From: Siphonodentalium dalli
Taxonomy: Eukaryota > Mollusca > Scaphopoda > Gadilida > Siphonodentaliidae
Reading direction: 5' to 3'
DNA length: 64,000 nt
NCBI GenBank assembly: GCA_032622095.1
Contig: CP136065.1
Span: 57,407,949 to 57,471,948, forward strand
Positions 49,368-59,850 of the stretch are shown here, piece after piece. The notes beneath the pieces are model-generated. The model was not told the origin of the DNA. It saw only the letters and a list, made by a program, of their open reading frames with translations, and searched no databases. Position numbers and translations under genes: made by a program. Every line of letters begins with the position of its first letter. The first letter of the stretch is position 1.

Positions 49368-49829
49368 TATGTGACTCGCCATATCAAATCCAGTCGTAAG
49401 TCGGGATTGTTTTACCCTGTGCCAATGCATTCTCTTATATATGCGAGTCGACCATAGGTCGCCTCGCATATATAAGAGAATGCATTGGCCTAACAATTTT
49501 TTATCATTTTTTTTAAATAAATGTTTCTTACAATTTTTAGGACATAAAATAAAAACATCCATTTCCCTGCAGGTAGCCCCACACATATATAGAAGCATAA
49601 AGAAGAGTGTCGTCTGCTCATGTTTGTCTGGGGCTCTGTATGGGTGAAATTAAAAAATTGTTAAAGAATACAAGAACAAATTATTAAAATTGTAAAAAAT
49701 TGTTAGGCCAATGCATTCTCTTATATATGCGAGGCGATCTATGGTCGACTCACATATATAAGAGAATGCATTGGCACAGGGTAAAAAAAATCCCAACTTA
49801 CGACTGGATTTGATATGGCGGGCCACATA
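49368..49829. mobile_element. Double-hairpin MITE (element M), copy M2
   Basis: Starts TATGTGACTCGCCATATC and ends with the complement. Both terminal hairpins are present, and the interior is inverted relative to M1a and M1b. Length 462 bp, nearly equal to M1. The better preserved outer termini here support the boundaries chosen for M1. Confidence 0.85.
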
Positions 49830-50045
49830 TGCAAAAACATTATGTCAGACCGATCTCAAAATAACTTTAATACTTCAATACTTGTTAGTATAAAGTCCTT
49901 GCTAGTTCTGATTAATTAATACAAACAGTATATACCTGATTGGTGCCTATCACATAGAAGGTAGAAGCTCGAGGATCTGTACTTCATTCATTCGTTTCTT
50001 ATCTGTAAACAAAGAATAATAAGGTTGTGAATGATGATAAATGTA
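49830..50045. other. No supported feature
   Basis: Short AT-rich spacer between element M2 and the TA-flanked palindrome; nothing recognisable. Confidence 0.4.
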
Positions 50046-50258
50046 CAGTAATGCCCTAATTAATCGACTGCTTAACTACAGCAGAATTATGGGTAACTTT
50101 TCCGGATTTAGTCGGAAATATGACTTGTTGCCATTCATCGGAAAGCTCTCCCCGAGAGCTTTCCGATGAATGGCAACGAGCCATATTTCCGACTAAATCC
50201 GGAAAAGTTACCCATAATTCTGCTGTAGTTAAGCAGTCGATTAATTAGGGCATTACTC
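50046..50258. mobile_element. Near-perfect palindromic MITE, TA-flanked
   Basis: Two 104-bp arms (50,047-50,150 and 50,154-50,257) pair with only about two mismatches, around a CCC loop. The element begins CAGTAATGCCCTAATTAATC and is bordered by TA on both sides (50,044-50,045 and 50,259-50,260). TA borders and a CAGT start fit a Tc1/mariner-type MITE. No open frame. Confidence 0.8.
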
Positions 50259-50935
50259 TACCTTGCATAAATTTTAAAACAACTATTGAAGTTTGCCAAA
50301 AAATTTGCAAATAAAAGCCAATGAAAGTGTCTAATGACAGAGTTGTGAAAAGTTGACTTGCTCTCTTTAGGTTCTATCCACAAGTGTGTCTTTACAGTCC
50401 ACAATAACCTTTCACACCTTACAGTTCACTCACACAAGCCTACATGTAACTCAATTAATGAATATCACTCACAGATACCTACTGCTGACACACCAATCAA
50501 TACTAATTTACAATACCTCTCAGTAACAATACAATTGATCACATTATAATACACATTATCAGTTGTTCTTCTGGATCAAATTCAATCCTGGCCTTTGTCT
50601 TATGTCAATGACACTGTAGTTCAACTGGATATTGGATCATGCCATACATTACAGGCCATAGAGCGATAGGGAACTGACAGTTTACATGCTTATCTAACTA
50701 GATGTTACCCTGAAGATGTATAAACAGTTTGGGATTAACCTGATGAAAACTTTTGGATGTAGGGAGTGCCAAAGGATGCAGTAATACTAATAGAAAGAGA
50801 AAACTACGAGATGAATACCATCTAGAGGTAATCCACACAGAAGATCCAATGAAATTGTGGCAAGACCGCCCCATTTTGTGGTAAAGGATTCAAAAGTCAG
50901 ATATATTAATCCAAACTAGAGTTATCAGGTGGAAA
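50259..50935. other. No supported feature
   Basis: Nothing recognisable beyond short frames without known similarity. Confidence 0.4.
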
Positions 50936-51200
50936 CCAAAAATGTTAATGGACGGACAGACGGATGGACAGACGGATGGACGGACGGACTGACTGACAAC
51001 ATAATATGACCTTTTTTCAAAAGGGCATATAGAAATCACTAAAAATAGACAAACTAAGTCCCATAACTCTCGTATAAAAGATTGGACAAACCTGGTTTTC
51101 GAACACATTCAGGATATTGTAGCAACAGACCCATATACCATATATGAATGAAATTCAGAACCCCCGGACGCCAGCCCGCCCACCCATCAACTGACCTCGC
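50936..51200. repeat. Mollusc-type dispersed repeats with GACGGATGGAC tail
   Basis: GGACGGACAGACGGATGGAC and GACGGACTGACTGACAAC at 50,950-51,000 are followed by GACCTTTTTTCAAAAGGGCA. Next comes CCCATAACTCTCGTATAAAA at about 51,059 and CCCCCGGACGCCAGCCCGCC near 51,162. Two such repeats may be adjacent. The composition matches the block after the minisatellite at 36,050-36,260. Confidence 0.55.
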
Positions 51201-51815
51201 CAAACCAATATATAAGTCAAGTGTTTTAACTTGACTAAAAATCAACCCAAAACAGTGTTTTTTGTTTGAACTGTGACAATCAAATGCCGAGGATTAGTCA
51301 TTATGTTACAAATGAGTCCGACTGCATGGAAATACCACTTTGATGAGAGTTCAATGGAACTTCATCCACTGAGATTACTCAAACTCAGAAATGTTAGAAG
51401 TATAGACCCTACGTATACGTAAATCGGGATCGAGTTAGCATTTTGCGAATTTCTTTGTTTTTTTGGCGGATAACGAAATGCGCTCAGATTTACGCATTTC
51501 TTGAGTATCCACGATACAAATGCCACTAGTGAGTCGAACATTATACATGTACATCAAATGACAAGGCCATACTGCATTGAAAAGATTGCATTGATCTTTG
51601 TCGACGACTCATTGCACACGTTTCCCCGGACATCGGAACATCAAAGATGGCGGCATGTATACTTGATGTTAAGCCGCCAAAGCCAGGCTATGTAACCTTT
51701 CAATTCATGGAAGACTTTTGATCTTGCACCCCATTTTGACTTTAAATAAGCTTCATTTCGACTTTATACCCCCTTGAATGATAAAGTTTGTGGCAAATTT
51801 GATAAAGTACACTCT
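51201..51815. other. No supported feature
   Basis: AT-rich DNA. One CAAAGATGGCGGC word (about 51,641) resembles the satellite core. No gene is visible. Confidence 0.4.
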
Positions 51816-51819
51816 TTAA

Positions 51820-52211
51820 CCCTTTACCCAACAAACCGGCCAAAACCAGCCAAATAAAGCTTCAACAGCCTAAAATATCTTCGGTCTGTCTCAATAGAAC
51901 CATACAAATATGGATATCATTGGAACCGGCTCCTTGACCACATTGTGATAGTTACAGTTATGCCCTGTGCCAATGCATTCTCTTATATATGCGAGTCGAC
52001 CATAGGTCGCCTCGCATATATAAGAGAATGCATTGGCCTAAAAAAAATCTTTTTTTAACACTTTTTACCATTTTTTCTTACATTCTTTAACAATTTTATA
52101 ATTTTTTATGTGTTAAGCCAACGCATTCTCTTATATATGCGAGGCGACCTATGGTCGACTCGCATATATAAGAGAATGCATTGGCACAGGGCCCTTCTGT
52201 TGGGTAAAGGG
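51820..52211. mobile_element. TTAA-flanked piggyBac-type MITE containing the M core
   Basis: CCCTTTACCCAACA at the left end and TGTTGGGTAAAGGG at the right end are perfect 14-bp inverted repeats. They are bordered by TTAA at 51,816-51,819 and 52,212-52,215. A TTAA duplication with termini starting CCC is characteristic of the piggyBac superfamily. Inside are both M-type terminal hairpins (51,969-52,037 and 52,117-52,185), joined by a short AT-rich spacer in place of the longer M interior. No transposase, so non-autonomous. Confidence 0.85.
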
Positions 52212-52215
52212 TTAA

Positions 52216-52630
52216 AAGCAACTGTTGGCAGTCTCGCGCTGAATAAGGACTTCAGATGAATATATTAGTTATCTTTGGTATCGTGTGTGTGTATTACATA
52301 GCAGTTAACTGGTTGATCATACTCAACCGATTGCCAATGGTAACTGGCTGTCAACCAGAGTTGACCAGGTGCACCAATGCGTTCGCTGGTTTTGTGAACT
52401 GACTTAGAACCATATATTGATAGGTGTCTTGCTGGCTGGGAAGATCACCAGGTGTACATGTTGTGATACCAAACAGGTCACCAAAGCTGAGAAAGACTTA
52501 CATGTAGATAAGAGAGCCTTTTGAAAGCTAGTATACTCATCTACTGTATGCTTTTCTAGTTTATCTCACAAGATGATGCTTACACAACCCATTAGTAACA
52601 GATGAATTATACCATATGCTATGGCCCATG
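52216..52630. other. No supported feature
   Basis: Ordinary AT-rich spacer; nothing recognisable. Confidence 0.4.
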
Positions 52631-53217
52631 TGCGGCCATTCAGTCGGAAATTACATGAAATAAAAGTTAATGGTGGTTAGTGAAAACCAATTGTCTCCAT
52701 TTTCAAACCAATAGTCGTTCTTGGATTCAATAAGAGACAATTCCATTTTAATAGATATAGATTCATAATCAATGTTGACCGATGCAGAATTAATGTTGTA
52801 TTTTAATTTAATAGTATATTCATTGTTCAACTAATATCTAATACAAACAATTAGTACAGCTATCACATATTCAATAAACGTACATTCCATTTCAATAGCC
52901 ATATTTTCTTAATCAATAGACATATTTCAAACCAATAGACGATTTCCCACGATCAATGATTATCGTTATCAAACTAATAGACCTTGTAAAACTAATAAGT
53001 TAATAACTAAAACTGCAATTAACTTAATGTAAAACTAATAACTTACTGTATTGTAAAATTAATAGACCTTATTGTAAAACTAATAACTTATTGTTAAACT
53101 AATAACTAATACTGTAATTAACTTATTGTAAAACTATTTAATAGACCTTATTGTAAAATTAATAACTTATTGTAAAACTAACAACTAAAACCGTAATTAA
53201 CGCTAGAGGTCTCTGGT
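52631..53217 (+). mobile_element. Element H, third copy
   Basis: GCGGCCATTCAGTCGG at the start and AACGCTAGAGGTCTC at the end match the 39,739 copy. It again has CAATAG/TAATAG words. From 52,980 to 53,200 the periodic unit has re-amplified as TTATTGTAAAACTAATAAC-like repeats of 19-21 bp. Confidence 0.75.
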
Positions 53218-53302
53218 GAAGAAACTTTGTTCATGTGATATCAGAAATATATAAATAAACATGGGAATTCCCAATGTCATGTCGGTGTGACGATTTGCAT
53301 TA

Positions 53303-53475
53303 GGTCCCTATTTGCGAAAGTCCCTTTGCGGAGGTCCCCGATTCGCAGAGGTCCCCTAACATGGCGAAATATGTTATTTTAACGAGGGAACGGGTGCGTA
53401 TATGTCAATTGATACGTATTTTAAACAAATAACGACACAATCATCATAATAGTGGTTTGTTCTATCAATTATATG
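53303..53475 (+). repeat. Insertion with GAGGTCCC repeats in H flank
   Basis: About 170 bp are absent from the matching place at 40,645. They begin with four variants of TTCGCRGAGGTCCCC spaced about 17 bp. One more such unit is at 53,705. No termini could be defined. Confidence 0.55.
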
Positions 53476-53722
53476 CGCCGAGTTCACTTGGTGCAAATAA
53501 AACGACGATAAATAATCGCTATATAAATCTATATGTCCTCGTATGCCAGAAGGACTCCTTAAATTTGTGAATAAGATGAAGAATATTTATTAGATGTTAT
53601 TTATTAAGTCAATCAAATAATATTATTCATTAGCTAGCACCTATATATATACTGCCGGAGATTGCTGCGCGGGTGTCCTGATGTCCATCAACTCGCATTC
53701 ACAATTCGCGGAGGTCCCTCTC

Positions 53723-54168
53723 AATTGGCAAAAATAGCGTGTCTGTCATTTGCAGAATGAGGTCCCCAGAGGGTGAATTTAGTGATGCTACCCTGCATAG
53801 CAAGCTAGCATAACTAAATTCACCCTCTGGGGACCTCATTCTGCTTAGGCCTCATCTTCTGGGAAGTAACTATGGTATCAAATTAACATTGTTTTTAGTT
53901 ACGTTTTCCCATCTGGGAAGTTTCTATATCCCCAAATTTGCATAAGATAAAATCCATAATCGAGGCTCCAAATGGGTGAACATCACCAACTTCAATTGGG
54001 GAACTTCAATCTGATCCTAGGTCTGCCATAGCAGTTGAGGGCCTACGCAGAATGAGGTCCCCCGATGGTGAATTTAGTTATGCTAGCCCACTATGCGGGG
54101 TAGCGTCACTAAATTCACCCTCTGGGGACCTCATTCTGCAAATGACAGACACGCTATTTGCAGGCTTG
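53723..54168. mobile_element. Double-hairpin element G, copy G2
   Basis: Collinear with G1 at a constant offset of 12,284, without net insertion or deletion. Hairpins at 53,752-53,844 and 54,047-54,139. The left outer repeat is degraded compared with G1. Confidence 0.85.
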
Positions 54169-54400
54169 CACTCAAGTCTATATAAGCCCACCATATCAGG
54201 GAAGCAATCGCCAGTGATCCCTAGATACCTTTTATGGCCATGGAAATGGTATAGATCTGTGCAGGATATGTCTCTTTTATAAATTGTACTAGATCTCTGG
54301 GATGGAGACACAAATTATTAGGGACAGGGATGCTGATAATATGAAAATATGTTTTTCCCCTATTTCAATTCAATAAGTACACCACGAGGGAAGCAAGCCC
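54169..54400 (+). repeat. Copy of 41,885-42,116
   Basis: The match to the first block ends at AAGCAAGCCC (54,400), in the middle of the second 189-bp unit. Confidence 0.9.
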
Positions 54401-54404
54401 ACAG
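54401..54404. other. Rearrangement junction
   Basis: To the left the sequence matches 42,107-42,116; to the right (GAAATTG, 54,404) it matches 45,560 onward at offset 8,844. Three bases (ACA) fit neither. Relative to the first copy, 3,443 bp (42,117-45,559) are absent. Confidence 0.85.
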
Positions 54405-54992
54405 AAATTGAATTTTTTCATCGCGGGGGATATCCCACGGTGACGTCACGGATTTTGCGGTCCATCACGTGACTCAACAAAATTGGTGGCCAGCGCCCCT
54501 AGCGTTAATTCAGGAATTGTTTATTGGTTTGTAAATGGAAGCTATTAATTCTGTAGACTCGTCCATTAATTCTGCATTTTTAGTCATTGATTTGACCGGA
54601 AATAGTTGATTCCGCTATTACTATTAGATATTGATTTGAATACGACAACCTATTGAATTTAAATAGAACGTTATTAATTGTGCATTGGTGATAATTTATA
54701 TCTATTACATATAAGAATGACAAGGTCTATTAGTTCTATAACGATAATCATTGCTCGTGGAAAATCGTCTATTGGTTTGAAATATCTTTATTGATTAAGA
54801 AAATATGGCTATTGAAACGGAATGTACGTTTATTGAATATGCGCGAATCTTACTAATTGTGTGTTATTAGATATTAGTTGAACAGTGAATACTATTAAAT
54901 TAAAATAGAACATTAATTTTGCATCGGTCAACATTGATTACGAATCTATATCTATTAAAACGGAACTGTCTCTTATTGAATCCAAGAATGAC
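54404..54992 (-). mobile_element. Element H, fourth copy (part)
   Basis: 54,404-54,484 copies the flank at 45,560. The H body from 54,485 ends at the same AGAATGAC as at 46,148, after which the second S element begins. Confidence 0.85.
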
Positions 54993-55849
54993 GGGTCACT
55001 ATGAATACCGAACACAACCGAACATAACCGAACACAACCGAAAACAAGTCCAAATAAAGGTTAAAAGACGGAAATATATGAAATAAAGTTTATAGTGATG
55101 TGTGACGGTGTATATGTAAACTAGTGATATGTGAAGTTTGATACAATTTGGCCTATTAAAAGTTACGTTAATGAAAGTTTTATGTAATTTCACGCCGAGT
55201 CAGAGTCCGGCGTGATGGCGACTAACTCTATGAATACCGAACACAAGTCCAAATGAAAGTGTAAATGACACTGTAGCGCAACTTAGGTAGGGGAATAATT
55301 TAATGGTTGACAGTAAATGGAGGAATAGGAAAGGTGCTAATTGAAATGTCTAACATGCGCCAAAGGATTTAGTGATGCAAAGAGTAAAATACAAGATGGC
55401 TGCTGGTGGCCATTTTTTTTGGCCAATTGACCCCAAAAGAACTCGTTCCCATCTACGTATAATTGTTACCATCCATGACAAATTTTATGAAGATCTGACC
55501 AAAGCTACGACATACAAATTTCATGATGATCAGACGAACAGTACGACCTGTAGACCGCGCCAATGAATTGAATTTTAAAATCCAAGATGGCCGCTGGCAG
55601 CCATGTTTTTTGGCCGAATGACCCCACAATGATTCGTTCCCATCTACATGTCAATGTCAACATTCATGACAAATTTAATAAATATCAGACCAAAGGTATG
55701 ACCTGTAGCCCACGCCAAAGGATTTAGTCATGCAAAAAGTAAAATGCTGGTGGCAATGTTTTTTGACCGAATGACCCCAAAACGACTCGTTCCCATCTAC
55801 ATGTCATTGTTATAATTAATGACAAATTTCATGACCATTTGACCAAAGC

Positions 55850-58800
55850 TACGACCTGTAGCCCGCGCCAAAGGATTTAGTCATGCAAAGAGTAAAATCC
55901 AAGATGGCTGCTGGCGGCCATGTTTTTTGACCAAATGACCCCATAACGACTCGATCCCATCTACATGTCATTGTTATCATTCATGACAAATTTCATGATG
56001 ATCAGACGAACAGTACGACCTGTAGCCCGCGCCAATGGATTGAATTTTGAAATCCAAGATGGCTGCCAGCAGCCATGTTTTTTGGCCGAATGACCCGACA
56101 ATGATTCGTTCCCATCTACATGTCAATGTCAACGTTCATGACAAATTTTATAAAGATTAGACCAAAGGCAACCTATAGCCCGCGCCAAAGGATTTAGTCA
56201 TGCAAAGAGTAAAATCCAAGATGGCGGCCATGTTTTTTGGCCGAACGACTCCAAAATCACTCGTTCCCATCTACATGTCAGTGTTAACATCCATGACAAA
56301 TTTCATAAAATTCCGACCAACACAACGACCTGTAGCCCGCGCCAAAGGATTTAGTCATGCAAACAGTAAAATCCAAGATGGCTGCTGGCAGCCATGTTTT
56401 TTGGCCGAACGACCCCAAAATCACTCGTTCCCATCTACATGTCATTATTAACATCAATGACAAATTTCATGATGATCAGACGAACAGTACGACCTGTAGC
56501 CCGCGCCAATGGATTGAATCTTGAAATCCAAGATGGCTGCCAGCGGCCATGTTTTTTGGCCGAATGACCCCAAAATGACTCGTTCCCATCTACATGTCAA
56601 TGTCAACATTCATGACAAATTTCATAAAGATCAGACCAAAGGTACGACCTGTAGCCCGCGCCAAAGGATTTAGTCATGCAAAGAGTAAAATACAAGATGG
56701 CTGCTGGCGGCCATGTTTTTTGGCCGATCGACACCAAAATCACTCGTTCCCATCTACATGTCATTATTAACATCAATGACAAATTTCATGATGATCAGGC
56801 GAACAGTACGATCTGTAGCCCGCGCCAATGGATTGAATCTTGAAATCCAAGATGGCTGCCAGCGGCAATGTTTTTAGGCCGAATGACCCCAAAATGACTC
56901 GTTCCCATCTACATGTCAATGTCAACATTCATGACAAATTTCATAAAGATCAGACCAAAGGTACGACCTGTAGCCCGGGCCAAAGGATTTAGTCATGCAA
57001 AGAGTAAAATCCAAGATGGCTGCTGGCGGCCATGTTTTTCGGCCGAACAACTCCAAAATCACTCGTTCCCATCTACATGTCATTGTTAACATCCATGACA
57101 AATTTCATGATGTTCCGATCAAAGCTACGACCTGTAGCCCGCGCCAAAGGATTTAGTCATGCAAAGAGTAAAATCCAAGATAGCTGCTGGCGGCCATGTT
57201 TATTGGCCGAACGACCCCAAAATGACTCGTTCCCATCTACATGTCAATATTAACATCCATGACAAATTTCATGATGATCAGACGAACAGTACGACCTGTA
57301 GCCCGCGCCAATGGATTGAATTTTGAAATCTAAGATGGCCGCCAGCGGCCATGTTTTTTGGCCGAATAACCCCACAATGATTCGTTCCCATCTACATGTC
57401 AATGTCAACATTCATGACAAATTTCATAAAGATTAGACCAAAGGTACAACATGTAGCCCGCGCCAAAGGATTTAGTCATGCAAAGAGTAAAATCCAAGAT
57501 GGCTGCTGGCGGCCATGTTTTTTGGCCGAACGACCCCAAAATCACTCGTTCCCATCTACATGTCATTATTAACATCCATGACAAATTTCATGATGATCAG
57601 ACGAACAGTACGACCTGTAGCCCGCGCCAATGGATTGAATTTTCAAATCTAAGATGGCCGCCAGCGGCCATGTTTTTTGGCCGAATAACCCCACAATGAT
57701 TCGTTCCCATCTACATGTCAATGTCAACATTCATGACAAATTTCATAAAGATTAGACCAAAGGTACAACATGTAGCCCGCGCCAAAGGATTTAGTCATGC
57801 AAAGAGTAAAATCCAAGATGGCTGCTGGCGGCCATGTTTTTTGGTCGAACGACAACAAAATCACTCGTTGCCATCTACATGTCATTATTAACATCAATGA
57901 CAAATTTCATGATGATCAGGCGAACAGTACGATCTGTAGCCCGTGCCAATGGATTGAATCTTGAAATCCAAGATGGCTGCCAGCGGCCATGTTTTTAAGC
58001 CGAATGACCCCAAAATGACTCGTTCCCATCTACATGTCAATGTCAACATTCATGACAAATTTCATAAAGATCAGACCAAAGGTACGACCTGTAGCCCGGG
58101 CCAAAGGATTTAGTCATGCAAAGAGTAAAATCCAAGATGGCTGCTGGCGGCCATGTTTTTCGGCCGAACAACTCCAAAATCACTCGTTCCCATCTACATG
58201 TCATTGTTAACATCCATGACAAATTTCATGATGTTCCGATCAAAGCTACGACCTGTAGCCCGCGCCAAAGGATTTAGTCATGCAAAGAGTAAAATCCAAG
58301 ATGGCTGCTGGCGGCCATGTTTATTGGCCGAACGACCCCAAAATGACTCGTTCCCATCTACATGTCAATATTAACATCCATGACAAATTTCATGATGATC
58401 AGACGAACAGTACAACCTGTAGCCCGCGCCAATGGATTGAATTTTGAAATCTAAGATGGCCGCCAGCGGCCATGTTTTTTGGCCGAATAACCCCATAATG
58501 ATTCGTTCCCATCTACATGTCAATGTCAACATTCATGACAAATTTCATAAAGATTAGACCAAAGGTACAACATGTAGCCCGCGCCAAAGGATTTAGTCAT
58601 GCAAAGAGTAAAATCCAAGATGGCTGCTGGCGGCCATGTTTTTTGGCCGAACGACCCCAAAATCACTCGTTGCCATCTACATGTCATTATTAACATCAAT
58701 GACAAATTTCATGATGATCAGGCGAACAGTACGATCTGTAGCCCGCGCCAATGGATTGAATCTTGAAATCCAAGATGGCTGCCAGCGGCCATGTTTTTAG

Positions 58801-59850
58801 GCCGAATGACCCCAAAATGACTCGTTCCCATCTACATGTCAATGTCAACATTCATGACAAATTTCATAAAGATCAGACCAAAGGTACGACCTGTAGCCCG
58901 GGCCAAAGGATTTAGTCATGCAAAGAGTAAAATCCAAGATGGCTGCTGGCGGCCATGTTTTTCGGCCGAACGACCCCAAAATCACTCGTTCCCATCTACA
59001 TGTCATTGTTAACATCCATGACCAATTTCATGATGTTCCGATCGAAGCTACGACCTGTAGCCCGCGCCAAAGGATTTAGTCATGCAAAGAGTAAAATCCA
59101 AGATGGCTGCTGGTGGCCATGTTTATTGGCCGAACAACCCCAAAATGACTCGTTCCCATCTACATGTCAATATTAACATCCATGACAAATTTCATGATGA
59201 TCAGACGAACAGTACGACCTGTAGCCCGCGCCAATGGATTGAATCTTGAAATCCAAGATGGCTGCCAGCGGCCATGTTTTTTGGCAGAATGACCCCAAAA
59301 TGACTCGTTCCCATCTACATGTCAATGTCAACATTCATGACAAATTTCATAAAGATCAGACCAAAGGTACGACCTGTAGCCCGGGCCAAAGGATTTAGTC
59401 ATGCAAAGAGTAAAATCCAAGATGGCTGCTGGCGGCCATGTTTTTCGGCCGAACGACCCCAAAAACACTCGTTCCCATCTACATGTCATTGTTAACATCC
59501 ATGACCAATTTCATGATGTTCCGATCGAAGCTACGACCTGTAGCCCGCGCCAAAGGATTTAGTCATGCAAAGAGTAAAATCCAAGATGGCTGCTGGTGGC
59601 CATGTTTATTGGCCGAACAACCCCAAAATGACTCGTTCCCATCTACATGTCAATATTAACATCCATGACAAATTTCATGATGATCAGACGAACAGTACGA
59701 CCTGTAGCCCGCGCCAATGGATTGAATTTTGAAATCTAAGATGGCCACCAGCGGCCATGTTTTTTGGCCGAATGACCCCACATTGATTCGTTCCCATCTA
59801 CATGTCAATGTCAACATTCATGACAAATTTCATAAAGATTAGACCAAAGG
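55850..59850 (+). repeat. 4,001-bp higher-order satellite repeat, copy 1
   Basis: Marker monomers recur at a fixed distance of 4,001 bp: TTTTTTGACCAAATGACCCC at 55,923 and 59,924, the shortened core at 56,214 and 60,215, and GACAACAAAATCACT at 57,851 and 61,852. The edges are approximate. Confidence 0.9.
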
